Positions 40,594-53,725 are shown, numbered from the stretch's first letter. The stretch: 64,000 nt of DNA from Brachypodius melanocephalos (GCA_013398615.1 VZSR01003805.1:3503707-3567706), one strand, 5' to 3'. A program made the numbers and translations. Notes: generated from the letters alone by a model not told the origin.

Positions 40594-40693
40594 NNNNNNN
40601 NNNNNNNNNNNNNNNNNNNNNNNNNNNNNNNNNNNNNNNNNNNNNNNNNNNNNNNNNNNNNNNNNNNNNNNNNNNNNNNNNNNNNNNNNNNNN
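40594..40693. other. Assembly gap of exactly 100 N
   Basis: A run of exactly 100 N is the usual placeholder for a gap of unknown length. It begins inside an LTR, so the real missing sequence may be a solo LTR remainder (about 0.5 kb) or a whole provirus (several kb). Confidence 0.99.
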
Positions 40694-43600
40694 GGTGTCT
40701 CTCTTAGTGAGAAGTTTCATAGCTCATCTTATTAAATTCAATAAATAAAGTCCACTTTGTCAAAGCTCTTATTTTAACCAAATGGAGATTTTAAAAGGAC
40801 AAGGTAAATGCAAAACAGGGACTAAATTACCAAAAAATATATACTTTTAAGTCTATAATGTACCACTGTGAAATCTGCCTTATGTCACCATGCCTACACA
40901 TATCCAATTAAAATTCTGCTTTAATTAAGTACTTATATTTTATCTGTTTTCAGCTCTTGGAGGAGGGGAGGATGTTAACAGCTTTGGAGGAAAACCACTT
41001 TGCCGAAACTGCAACCATATGGCAGCAAACAGAAAAGGGCCAGCCTAACAAGGTTTCATTTGTTAAAAGAAAGTTTGACTTTTGAGTTAATATATTAGCT
41101 CTTATAGGCAGAACCACACTAGAGATGATGAAGGCTTCATATCTGAGCAGTGGCAGAGGTGGAAGACAGAGAGGAAATCAAGCATGTAGCTTCAGGCAGT
41201 CAATGGTTTTGGCCAATTTCATTTGTATTACAGCTGTACAGGGCGCAACATGAACCCTTACTCTTCTCAGTCAGATTTTTTGGATGTGGCCCCACCTGAT
41301 TCCATCTTTTCCTAAGCTGGTGAAGTCATGTCTACTTTATTTTTCCAATCTTTGCGTTCAAAGTAATTTCCCTCACAAATCTGAAAAGTAAGAGTTCTTA
41401 AAATTTTCCCCATACTGCAAAGGAGAAATCATCAATAAATGATTAGTAAAGAAGGTATATAAAGAAAATAACTTTTGCATGATGATTATCTGCAACTTTC
41501 ACCCTGAAATGGAAGATTTGAGAAAGAAGACTACAAATTCTAATTCAGCGCTCTGTGATCTACTGCCAGTCCCTGGCATTAAATTTGGACAACATGACAT
41601 TGAGACATAATTTACAGAGGGCATATTGAGAAGCAGGTCTTGTTTGTACAAAATACTTGACATAAAGTGGAGTTGTAGGTTTATTCTGAATACAGCACAA
41701 TGCAGTGCAGTCTTGCTTTCAAATGAGGTACAGCTAGTACAGTCAACTGAGTCACAGCCTTATGTGTTCTAGAGTCCTGGTTTAAAAGCAGCCCTAAAAG
41801 ACTGTACACATGAGGATAAAGTAAATATTTCACTGCTAAAGTAAATATTGCACAAGATTTGCTAGCTTCCTTGGAAGTATTTTTCTTCATGTGTTGTGAT
41901 TCTGTTTAATATACCTTTTCCAGTAAAAAGCAACATTAATCTTTGAAAGGCAAGCACTCAGGTGGTGTCATTGAGCAAGGTTTGTAGCCTTGCTATTAAT
42001 ATTAAGACACAGAATCTGCATGTGGTGCTAGGATTATCTCCAAGCACAGGAAAAAGCATTGCTCTCACAAAAAGGCAACACAAAACCCTGTAAATACAAT
42101 CTTCCTAAATGCAATAAGAATTTTACTTATGTCAGCTGTAAGAAAAAGGCTTGACAGTATATTTCAAACTAAAATTTTAGATCAAGAAAATTAAGATAAT
42201 TCAGTAAACTCTACTCTGTCTGCCTCTAGGTGGAACAATGAGAGCACTCAAGGGTAGGTACATGCTCAGCTGACCAAAAATATCCTGACTTGTATACACA
42301 TACCAACTGTTTATTACATTTATGGACAGCATCCAAAATAGATTTTATAGTTAGTAGAATTATAAAACTCTAAATCACCCTCCATGTGCTTGAACATATT
42401 TGACAGAAGTGGCTCTCTCAAAAAACTAAAATGATTTTTGACTATTTTGAAGTGGAATGACTTTCAACAATTATTTTCTTACTCATTATTTTAACTGCTA
42501 TGATTTGACACAATTCTAGCTTTAATTGTGATGATGATATCCATTACCCATTTTAGTTTAGGTTTTTTTGATTATTCCCTTCCAAGTGATTTGCAAATAT
42601 AAGTAAACCGTGAGTCATGCACCTGCAAACAGCTACCAAGCTCCAACTAACACAGACTTACTGCTGTGTATCTCTTGAAAGACTTCTAATTGATGGAAAA
42701 AGAATTGTTTATGATTAGGCAAAGAAAATATGAATTTGCAGTGTTTCTTCTCTTTACTTTACTTTGTAGATGGGTTCCTTCTAAATCATGTTATTAGAGT
42801 AGTCACAGAATCATGACAAAACAGACCCAAAGGGGCATAAATCAGTGACCTATTCCATTCTGACTCAAGCCAAGGTCAGCTATATCCCACCCATTATTCT
42901 TTCTCATTCTGGCAACTATTGAAAAGTCTTGGAGATGCTGCTGAATGTAACCAAAGTTCTAATCTTCCTAATAATCTATTTTTATGCTTCACTGTATCAC
43001 CTTTATAATTTTGTCCTGCAGAACAGAGGGAGATTCATTTTAGGTAGTTTTAGACAGCTATATCTGAGGAGCTCCTCTAAGGCACCAGTGCCATTTTCCA
43101 TGCTTCAGACATTTAGACACAATGAACAATAATAAAAAAGTGCCTGCTTATCTAACTCAGCATTAATGGCTCAGTTGTGCTCAATTCAATCCACACTCCA
43201 GAAGTCTGAATTTAGACATTATGAATGAGATTAATCTGTCTGACCTACCATTATTTTCATCAAGCTCATGCTTTCTTAATTAATTTGCAGGAAAAACAGA
43301 TGAGACAATGTCAAAACCCTAACTGAAGTCCAAATACTGGACACCTATGGCTTTTCCCTCACTAAGTATTTCCTATCCACTCCTAGAAGGGAATTAGTTG
43401 GCTTTAATAGGTTTGCCCTTGGCAAATACATAGTATTATTTATTTTTTCTAGCTACTTAAAAGTTTCTTAAAAGCTACTTAGCTTACTTAATTGCCTTGT
43501 TTATTAATTAAAAATAATTCCCCACATTCTTCTTTCTTCTCTCTTTTAAAGATAAGCAGTATATAATTCTTATTTAGTCTTTTGGTACCTGATACGCCCC

Positions 43601-46600
43601 TCACAAAATCTCACAGAAAGCCACTAATAGGCCTAAGTTTTGCAGATAGTTAAGAAACCTCATCTATATAGTCTGTTCTTTCCTTATCTACAGCTGAGGT
43701 TTTAGCTCTAGGATTAACTGTGCATGTAATATGTTCACCGACAACCTTTACAGTAAACTCATGTAATAAAAAACACTGTGTGCTTTTCCCTTCTCTGCAC
43801 CTACTCCATGCACCCTTTCCTTTCCTCCAGTAGCTCTCTTAGGTACTGAAGATTTTTTTGTTCCTCTTCTACTAATGTACTAGTAAAATTATGTTATATT
43901 AAATCTTGCTAGTTGTTTCTCATTGAGTGCTTTGGCACTTCTGTCATGCCTCTTCACACGAGTGTTATTCCACCATGTTAGTAAAGAGAGAAATTTTCCT
44001 CATTTTGCCTAAGGTGGAAGAAGAGATGAAAATTTAGCTCTCTTTAGCTGGTCTTTTACATTTTTTTTTCTTCACATCTTCACTATGGTCCTCTAGTAGA
44101 TTTCTGTTGAAAACCCCACAGATTTGTCTCGAACCAGTGCCCTATATATTTCTTAAAATAAAATCTCTGAATCTGATGACATCTACCTTCTTCAGCTTTT
44201 TTCTTCCTGGGTAATATGTCAATGTAATATCTTACAAAAAATGGCAACTAAAACCTGTCATTACTATTATGTCCAATGTCTTTGGAAAAATATCAAGAAC
44301 AAATATATTCTTTGCTGCTTCCCTGGACACCAACAGATACTTAAAAGCTCTATCTTGTCCTATTTTTGAGATCTCAAAGCAACTGTTTTTGAAATACAAG
44401 CCGAAAGTTCCTCTTCTTCCCTTCTATATGACTGTACTACTATTGTAATATATATGATAAAATACCTACAATGTCAATTTTGTTGTAATATTGAATTAAT
44501 TCTTCTTTTCTACATTAATTCTTCAGTTAATTTTTCTCTGTTCCTCCTTATTTTACCATAAGCATGCAAACAGCTAGGATACCTCACAAACTGACCCATG
44601 ACTTTCTTCAGTCACTTCTTTATTTTTGTTTTAAATAATCCCAGGGATGACACCTACATTCAAGTTGCCTTATTTAAAATTATGATTTTTGTTCTTGCCA
44701 AATGGTTCTCATTTTAAACTTCTCTCAAGAGAGAGAAGAGTTACATTTAAGGTGTATCTGACTGATGCTAGACTTGGACATGAAATGAGAGACAATATTA
44801 TCTTGAAGATTCAACTTCTTTATTCACTGCCACAGAGCTTGATAAGAACTTTTGATTTGCTAGGATAATTTTTAGCAGTACAGTTATTATTCTTTATCCT
44901 CTGCTAATGATTGGTGTAATCCTTTGCAATTTGGCAAAATTTGACTCTTTGAAGAAGCACATCAGCCATAATGTAAGTGCCAGGTGTTGTAGATGTTTCC
45001 ACATCACCTTGAGATCATTAGCCAGCAGCACCTTTTCTTTTCTCTTGGTAATGGGGATTTTTTATTCCTTGGGCTAGTGTTTGGGATTTTTGTCAGTTAT
45101 CAAGAGTTGTTCTTACTTGCTTCCTGATCAGCACTCCTGCTTTTAATTTGTCAGAGGACACCAACAGCCATCCTTCCTCTTTGTAGTTTTAAGTTTGCTC
45201 CTCCAGTACCTGTACAGCTACTAAATGGAAATCTCTGCTTTAATTCTTTTGTTCCCGAATGCATGCTGTGGATGAAATCCTCATGAGCATACTCAGATTT
45301 GAATCTCTCCTTTTACTGCTCCTCTAATTGTTTCTTAAGAGATTTCCCTGGAGATCTAAGAGAAATCTTTCCAGATATCACCAATAGGAAAATACAGGCC
45401 AAAGTTTTAGCAAGACCATTCAAGAATTTCATCACAAGATGTCATCATTGTCTAATTTTAAATATAGCTATTTAATTATGAGCATATGACATATTTCCTA
45501 TCAAATATTTTTCACTGAGAATGAGATATTATGTAGTACAAAAAGCCTTTACGTTCATGATTGATAAACTGTTTGCATTTGAATTTTACATAGTTTTGCT
45601 TTTATTAGCAGTTTATGAAAACACTGAAGTATAATATGAAGTACAGGAAGGACTAAGCAAATACTAAAATGAAGGATTCCATAGGAAGCTCCATTTACTC
45701 TTCAATATTATCAGGAATTTTGTTACTTGCTAAAAAGTTATTATACAAGTGAAGTTTCCTGAATATGGTGCTCAATAATCTAGATGCTTGCAGTTCAACA
45801 GTAGAAGTTTCTTTGACTTACACACTCTGAACACTAAAAATAATATTTTAAAGCTTTACTGGATAAGCTTCTTCCACATATATTCAAGTAAAAACTAAAA
45901 TCCCTTGCAGTTATACATAAACTGATGAAGTATTTCAAAATTATATTATCTGATACCATACTACTTAATTTTTATTCCTAAGCATAGGCCAGATCTTTAC
46001 CTTTGGCTGTGTTATGTTTAAGGAGATGCCTGCTAGCAGTGAGAAATAAGAACTCCTTATATCCTCCTAGATAACCTATTACTTAGCTATTACTTAGACA
46101 ATAAAAAATAATATACTTGTAGTATAATGTTTGATGCATGTAATGTATTTGATTCAATAATAGTTCCCTTTGCTTTGCTGCCTAAATTTTGTTTGACTGA
46201 ATCTGGGAATGGCCAAAAGGAATGAAAAGTGGAAGACACACACGTGAAACTGCACATATTCAGTTCTATGGTAGAAAGCCATGTCTTTATTGCAAGCTGC
46301 ACATAAAGCAGAACTGATAAAATTTAAGGAAAGATAGCTGTGTTTTGACTGATCATAACTTCACGTCTTAATTAAGAGCAAAATCAAATTATCATCCTAA
46401 ACTAGCCAAAGACTGCTTAAGGAGCTGGCAGGAAAGAAAAAAAAATGATGATGTTCAGAAAGCTGCATATTGAACAGAAAGTCAGTTAGGACTCTATGTC
46501 CACTCTAGGAAAAGAAGCAAAGAAAAGAGTAGATCTTCTGCCAGCTGCAAGAGCTGAAACACCAAAGGCCATATTTCTATGTCAAGAAAAATAAGGTATG

Positions 46601-46832
46601 CAGGAGAAGTGCTAAATGGCTGATGACCGAGTTGCAAGATACTTTCTGATCTTAAAAAAGTAGAAAATGAAGAGCAGTGGTCAGTCATACGAACAGATAG
46701 AGTAGTATTTGCACATCACTAAGTTATGGAAATTTTCAAACATATACTGTTACTGTCTCCATTTCATAGCTCTTCCTTGCTCTGCAGCTCCTTACCTTAC
46801 AACCTATTTTGCCTTTGGTGCCTGTGTGCTAC

Positions 46833-47315
46833 TGTGGGAAGCTGACTATGGCTGCATGCCAGGTGACCAGCAAGCCACTCCATCACTGCCCTCCTCAGCA
46901 GGACAGGGCAGGGGAGAAAATATGACAGGAAAAAAAACTCTTGGGTCAAGACAAAGGCAGACTAATACAGCAAAAGAAAAGGCCTGTGTGAAATCAGAGG
47001 AAAACAAATTATTTATTCTCTACTTCCTATCAGCTGGTGATATCCAGCCTCCACCTCCTTTTTCTTAGCTTTTATTGCTGAACAGCCCTGTCTGGTACGG
47101 AATATTCCTCTGCAGCTTGAGTCAGCTCTACTGGATATGTCCCTTCACAAGACCTTGTCCACCCTCTCCCCACTGGTGAGGGGAGAACATTGGAGAGGCA
47201 CCTTTAGTGCTGAGTGAGCACCAGGGTGTTTGACAGGTGAACACCTTCTACCAATGCAAAGAACTATGAAGGCTGCTGTGGGAAAGATAACTTCATCTCC
47301 AGCAGACACAGTACA
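46833..47315 (-). mobile_element. Diverged ERVL-like LTR
   Basis: The plus strand reads as the reverse complement of an avian ERVL-like LTR. It starts 'tgtgggaagctgactatggc' and 'tgccaggtgacc', followed by 'ggggagaaaatatgacagg', 'ctcttgggtcaagac', a TTTATT polyadenylation signal complement at 47012, 'gcttttattgctgaac' (a TATA-like element on the minus strand), 'ggtacggaatattcc', and the terminal 'gaaggctgctgtgggaaag' ending '...cacagtaca'. The left boundary is approximate and I could not see a matching target duplication. The 119-residue frame at 46709-47068 overlaps it and is not a gene. Confidence 0.7.
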
Positions 47316-48439
47316 ACTGCCACGATAAAATATAAGAAAATCCTGAATTATTTATAATATCTTCAGAAATTATTCATTATCTCCTAACGTAGAGTTTGTC
47401 TACGAACAGTTCTCTTTTCCAATCCTGCAAGTTGCAGAAAGACCAGACTGCAACAGAACAGCATGCCTAGCACTACTTATGATATTACCCCTTACTCTTT
47501 TTAGGAAGAAAATAAGCTGAGTCTGCTTGGTTTATCTGCAATTATATTTGCATTAAAATCAGTCATTTTCGCTTTATCATAGATCCCCTTTTCACTCCAA
47601 GCTACTGTTAAAATAGTTGTGTCAATTATATTTAATTGATAAGACAGTTTCATCCTGTATATATGCAATGCTCCATGGAATGGACAGTTGTTCAAATATA
47701 TCCTTTTCCAAATTTTAAGTGATAAGGTACATAACATCCTGCCTTATATACAAACCCAATGCAATTTTTACCAGTACAGTTGAGTTAACACAGCTTTGCC
47801 TCAGAACTGAATTATTTGGACATGCAAGCCAGTTTTCCCTCCATGAGTTGGGGAGGAGACATAGTAAAATGCTTTAAAAATTCTTATCAGCATAGTTGCA
47901 CAAGTTTATGCTGACAGTCCAACAGGCTAGGCATGACATAGTGTTCTTAGAATTCTCCATGGGAGGGTAGGTTTTCAAATTTTCCCATCATTGCTAACAC
48001 CAATCACTGTCTGTCAGCAACATTTTCAGCCCTGTGCTAAATATTTCTTCGAAGCAGCATTATATAATACTTTTTAAAGTGTCAGCAGTTATTAGCTTAT
48101 ATATAATCAGAGTTCCATCATTCCAAACAAAACCTCATCTGAAAAAGATTGTAAAATACCCCCCTAGAAGAAAGCCTTCAATACAAAGACTTTAATGGAG
48201 TATTTTTTGGGGTAAGATTTCAAAACAACATTAATGACTCCAAGATACTATTTAAAGCAACAGCTCCAGGACACTGGGCCTAATGCATCTTTAACGGTAA
48301 ACAACAGAGATTCTCTTCATGGTTATTCAAATATCTACAAATGATTTCAACACAGTGGGTTGCTCAGCAATGTCTTATCCACCGTTTCTCTATGGACAAT
48401 TAAGTCAAAATCAAACAATAGTTCGTTGTTTTTCCTTAC

Positions 48440-48512
48440 TTGTAGCGTGATCTTTCATCTCCCCCAGTCCAGTATTAATTCCAGCATCTATTGAACTCAT
48501 GATTTTATCAAT
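48440..48512 (-). CDS. ANKS1B: ANKS1B coding exon, linker before SAM1
   Basis: This 73-bp minus-strand exon encodes IDKIMSSIDAGINTG, then LGEMKDHAT, plus the first base of a split arginine codon. The acceptor is CTTTTGTAG|ATTGAT at 48513/48512 and the donor is ACAA|GTAAGG at 48440/48439. It enters at phase 0 from the exon ending ...SEWEE and leaves at phase 1 into AGA-CCC-CGA of the SAM1 exon, so all four exons splice in frame. The IDKIMSSID core is the conserved signature of this family; the paralogue ANKS1A has a similar EIEKIMSSI stretch. The second half differs from the mammalian sequence as I recall it, so the linker seems to evolve faster than the core. Skipping this exon alone would shift the frame; skipping it together with the 107-bp exon would not. 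Confidence 0.95.
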
Positions 48513-49283
48513 CTACAAAAGAGAGAACAGTGAAACAATTGAGGGATCCCATCTTCAGTATTTTATTTTAGTTTTTCATGCATAGATTTATGGCATTATT
48601 ACTCTCATTAAGAAAACAACAACCAAAATTATAAAAATGTATAAATCAAAGGTAGATAATTAATTTCTCCACTTTGATTTTTATTTTGCAGTATTTGTAT
48701 GCTAGCAAAAAATAAAGCTTGTGACTAGTATTTCTTCTTCCATGGTAGAGTTCCTTACATATTGATGGCTCTGGTCATCTAGGTATGACCAACAGTGGTT
48801 TATTTAAGCAGAAAAATTAATGAATAAAATATTATTTTGTATGTTCTAAAGTATTTTAAATACACACAATTAAATCAATTTTTCAATTAATATTTCCAGA
48901 GAACTTCCTAATCCCCCTTTTTTTCCATCTGCCCCAAGGGCATTAAATAGGTATGAAACATAGTTGTCCCCCCACATACCACAGAATAACATTCTCTGTG
49001 AAACAACACTGCACTGATCCCAAAACTTACTTGCATGTTTCTAAGGCACATTGAACTTACTAGGTCAAAACCACTGTATCTATTTTATTTTATTTTCTTT
49101 TCTGTAAGAACAGGACAAATCAAAAAGTGAATCAAAAGGTTGCTGTGGACTAAGAGGGGAGACAAAAAGAAACACACTTTACTAAGCCTAATATTAGGAC
49201 TAGCAGGAAAAGTAGGTATTAGTCATTGGTGACAGGAGAAAGTCTGGCAATTATGACAGAATCTGCAAATTGACCATTCATAC

Positions 49284-49314
<31 letters not shown>

Positions 49315-50419
49315 CTTTTTTTACTCTTAATATCAAATCTTGATGACCATGTAGAAAGACAAACCTGGACTTGACTCTAACCAGGATTTTATAACAACAT
49401 ATCCAAGTTGTAAAGATCAAAACCTGATATCCTTAGTACATCACCACTGAGAGAGTATCTCCTTTACAATGAAAAGTGCCTTAAAATGCCCTATCAAATC
49501 AGACATTTAGGCTAGCTTGAAACATCTTCCTAGAAAAATAACCAACCACACAATCAGACTCTGGGTTCTTTCTGAACACAATACCACCCTGGAGATAGAT
49601 ACATTTCCCCACCATAGTAGTTTTAAAGAGAAATGCTCACTTCTCTGTAGGAGCAGTAAAGATTTAAACATTTCACACTCCTAATTTACCTCAGTGAGAT
49701 GGGTACTTCTGTGTCTACAAAGAACCATTTACATTCTTGAAATTCAGCACAGGGAAAAAAAGTTAAACATAATGTGTCTAAAAATTAATTTAAATTGAAT
49801 TCTAAACCTAAAATAGTCTCTCATACGAGCAAGCATGTGCACTACTAATTCAGTGTGGAAATTTCTGTTAGTAGTCCTGAATTCATTGCAGCTATAGGAG
49901 TATTCCCACTTCACACAGCAGCCAGGTACGTGCCAAGCATTTTGTACACAGACTACACACCAGTTAGAGGATGTGATACATGAGGAGGGTTTGTAGAGTG
50001 CCCAATCAAGTCTCTATTGCTGCCATTTTCTCCTGGCTTTTGCTGATGGGCACTGCCATGGTGGAAATAATTAGCAAATATGTAAACAATAGGCACAGTT
50101 ACTAAGGATTTTACCAGTATCATTATTGTCAGCAGTGAGGGCTTTAGCAGACAATAATGTCAGTGCACAGAAAATAGCGGAATTACTTCTGGTTAACTTC
50201 ATTCACTAGGGAAACAATAGACTTTATTGAGTGGGCAGCATTTGAACAGAAATGCTTTGCATTTTGTGCCAGCTGTTGAACTCCCATGCAGTACACTGTG
50301 ACATTCTCTCTGAGGCTTTGCAGTGTGGAAGATTCACTTTATATTTTGTCTCTGAAACTGAAAACAATAACAGTGTCTTCACAAGACCACAGTACTTAAA
50401 AAATGAAAAAAAAACTTAC
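48513..50419 (-). other. ANKS1B intron of 1.9 kb
   Basis: This intron is bounded by GTAAGT at 50419 and TTTTGTAG at 48513. Apart from a (TA)n microsatellite at 49284-49310 I see no repeat or conserved-looking element. Confidence 0.9.
49284..49310. repeat. (TA)n microsatellite
   Basis: This is a pure 27-base TA dinucleotide run within the 1.9-kb intron. Confidence 0.97.
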
Positions 50420-51000
50420 TTCTTCCCATTCTGATGTGAAGGAAGGTGTTCTCTCTGAATTTCCTTTGGAGCACTGTGGCTTTGGTGTGGGTTCACTCCA
50501 ATTGCTCCTTGCTTTTTTATCATTTGGTGGATGGGTGATAAGATTAGAATCAGATTTCGAAACATTTTTGCACAAATGCATTTCCAGCAAGGTCTTTGGT
50601 AAAGATCGTATTCTGCCCAGCGTGCACGCTCGCTCCACAAATCCCCCAGTGGTAATTACCCATTGTTCACTTATCCGTGGCGCGCCAACCAGGGTATGAT
50701 TTTCTGCTGGTTTATTTTTAGTATGAAATATGGTTCTGTTTACAATTGGTGGCTTTTTTTTCTTGACAGGATGATCAGAGCTGCTTTCTTTCCGTAGCTG
50801 TATCTGCTGCGCTGAGCTCTTGCTCAAAACGCTTTTCTCCAGTGGCCCACTGCACAGGTTTATTTTGCTGTACAGCTGGAGTGGATTTTCAGGTGGGTCG
50901 CATGCAGGTGATGATCCATGAAGTAAACCTGCAAACTGCTCAGCAGGGTGTCCTTCAGGAAGCTCACTTTCAGTGGATGTTTCACCCTGGCTACGTTGCT
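50420..51000 (-). CDS. ANKS1B: ANKS1B large linker exon (between ankyrin repeats and SAM1)
   Basis: This 581-bp exon has no stop in its frame. It begins after the acceptor TCTCTCATTTCAG at phase 1 (an xAG codon is completed) and ends ...FTSEWEE at donor GAA|GTAAGT, phase 0. It encodes 193 full codons rich in Ser, Pro, Lys and Glu with no globular fold visible. Landmarks by residue of the exon: a lysine run KKKKPP at about 79-84, LPKTLLEMHL at 133-142, NVSKSDSNL at 145-153, and KGNSERTPSFTSEWEE at 178-193. The last segment is the strongly conserved junction with the IDKIMSS exon. It is probably a disordered, phosphorylatable linker between the N-terminal ankyrin repeats (outside the window) and SAM1. 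The lysine run could be a nuclear localisation or charge-interaction site, which is inference. The identity rests on the C-terminal third and on the neighbouring exons. Confidence 0.93.
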
Positions 51001-53725
51001 CTGAAATGAGAGAGTACCTTGTAAACATGAAAGGGTGATAAAACACTGCAAATGACAAAATGCTCACTTCCCTCAAAATTAGTTTTTAATGCTGCTTGGT
51101 ATGTTCTTATGTAAAGAAACAAAAGACAATTATGCCATGAACTGAATTATTATTCTCTTTTAAAAAAAATGACTATTTTATCCTGACTCAAATGTCTGCT
51201 GGTTGAAGAACAGGCAACAGTGCTCAGTGCTATATATAAATTCCAGGGAAAAAAAAATTATAAGATAAAATATTCCATCACTGCTATTCCATCGACTTGA
51301 TGATGTCGCTTTTAATTTTGCTATTGAGTTGAAATGTGCACAAATTACACAGTTTAGTATGGTGAATTAGGTAGTTAGTTTGGAGGTGGTAAAATACATG
51401 AAGAACCATTATTGTCAAGAGTATTCTTAGTTCTTTTACTTTTTATACCCATTATAATAATAGTGAATTTACACTATGATGCCTTTTTACTAACAGTCTC
51501 TAAGGAATAGATCTGAGTGTTGTTTACATTTTTGGGAACTTTTGAGAATAGTAATAGTAACCATTGGGGAAAAAGAACCCAAAATCAAGTCTTCTCAAAC
51601 ATGCTTTATATGTAACTTAGCACATATATACACACAAAAAGCAATCACAGAAAAATGCACTTCTCTGACAAGGTTTAGAGTGGATTATTAAAATTTTATA
51701 GCTCTTTTTTACATTTGTTGCTGAAAGAACTAGGAGGTGGGAAAAAAAAGGAGGCCTGCACAGCCTCACTTAAAGTGTTGGTGCAGTTAAGATCCCTCTA
51801 TCAACACGGCATTTAGTCAGCATGTTCTAGTCAGAAAAACTGCGTCCCTACTAATGGTCACATCTCTATAACTATTTTGTTAAAGATAAATTAATCTCAT
51901 TCTTTCTAGAAGTTATATGTTCTAGATCAACTCTAACAGTAGGACTGTGTGCACAGCAGTAGCTACCAGACAAAAGTCAAGCACAGAGTCATGGCACAAT
52001 GTGCAAAGATATTGAGAAGTTTTCTCCAATTAACTAAAATATCTGCTGGTAAAAAAAAAAAAAAACAAAAACAACCCAATCAAATCTCAAAATATGCTTT
52101 CTAAAAGAAAGCAATGCTTGACATTATGAATTACAGAAGAAAGATTTTGGTGAGTACTTCAAAACTTAATCAACTCTTTTACTAGTCAGCAGCTTAAAAA
52201 TATAAAATTAAATGCTTTTCTATATATGATAGAATTCTAAGAAGCTAAGAAAATATACTTTTCTTCTTTGAGAAACAACTGACTAGAATATATACTTCAG
52301 ACATTTTGCAGCCAAAAAGATGTGAGGTGTTATGGAGAAAGGTTAAATGTAGGACATGACAGAGCTTAAGGGATCAATAAATCTAGAAAAATTTGGTTTA
52401 GGGGAAAAATTCAGGGGAAAAGGAGGACATGGGGCATTCCCTCTTTGATTTCTGAAAGTTGCTGATTTATACATATGTCTGCAATTTTGAAGGTGAATTC
52501 AAAATGAGGAATAATTATGTAAATAATTACTGGCTTTGGTGTTTTTCCTTTACATGAAAAACTCACTAGCTGAGATTCTGCTCCAGATTAAGACACCTCA
52601 TTTTTCTACATGGGTAAGAAGCATGTTAACTCCCACCATAGTGAGAGGTCAGATAGTTAAAATGAATGGAACCTATCACTCCTTGTACTCTTTTAAGTGG
52701 GTTAACTACTCTGCCAGTGGCTTACAGGAGACAGCAATCAGTTTGTGCTCAGATACCCATGTTTATATATCTCAGTCACGAACTGAATCCTATTTTGATG
52801 TTCCAGACAGGTATCTTATAGCTGTGTATTGAACCCATTGAAAAGATAAATATTTTTGTCAGGACAAAGTAAACAAAGAGGAATAAATCAGGAAACAGAA
52901 AAGCTTACAGAGCCTGAATTGCAATTTCACTACTAGCTTTGCTACATCTATGTTACTAAATAGTACCGGCCAACAGCTACTAGGATCTGAAGGAATTACT
53001 AGGCTCATGTCCTTTAAGTTAAACTCTCCTTCTTCTCAAGACAGAGCTGGTCCATCCAAATAATTACTGGGAATAGTCTCTGGTCTCAGCTAAAACTTGC
53101 ACTGTGCCTGGGCACTCTATACGTGGGTCTGTCCAGTACTGGCTAAAGACTGGCAAAACCCAAACAGTTTAAGAATACAGATTGCCAAGCACCAGTGGCA
53201 TCTCACGCCCTGATTTTGCTCAATTTACTACTGTAAACAAAGTAAGTTCTTACTGAGAACTTCCATTCCCCCGTGGTCAGTAAAAACATGCACTGGCCAC
53301 TAGAAAGTGTGTGTGTGTGTCTTACTTTCCAGCAGTGTTGCAGTGACAGCATATCAAAACATTAATTCTGGTTGTTCTGATAGTCAATGTGCCATTAGAT
53401 TACCATGTAGTCAAAGATTCCAAATATATTGTATGAGCCTTTTTCAGCACGATCTTTCAAAACAGTTACTGTACTGTGTACACACAAGTACATACACTCT
53501 ACTTTAGATATAACTTTCATCTTTAAGATACTCACACAAATACTGTGTGGAAGTCAGGAAAAATTAAAACAAAGGTTGCTTGTGCACCCATTAGTCTTCC
53601 TATGTATTAGCTAGTACTCTATTTCACTTTCTATAAGATCATTACGAGTTTTCAAAAATACCCTGTGTATTTCACTTAGTGTTCAGAAGGAAGTTTGCTT
53701 AATGAAGAAGCTCTTCAATATTTTC

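Larger units (their letters stand above)
27195..48439 (-). other. ANKS1B intron of 21.2 kb (long isoform)
   Basis: This intron runs from GTAAGG at 48439 to CCTACAG at 27195. Its right-hand part in the transcript sense contains the alternative first-exon extension and its putative promoter (27195-27500), and then a CpG- and GC-richer block at 27.58-27.80 kb. It also holds an ERVL-type LTR at 32809-33361, the truncated LTR and N gap at 40558-40693, and another LTR at 46833-47315. From 43.4 to 45.4 kb the plus strand is markedly T/pyrimidine-rich and no family is recognised. I found nothing identifiable at 28-32.4, 33.4-40.2 and 40.8-43.4 kb. Confidence 0.85.

Noticed and set aside
42798..42912. 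CR1-like tail in minus orientation ('cagaatcatgacaaaacaga')
   Set aside because: Only the first dozen bases resemble a CR1 end; the following sequence does not follow the family order convincingly.
46709..47068. 119-residue plus-strand open frame
   Set aside because: It overlaps a minus-strand ERVL-like LTR and shows no protein family features.
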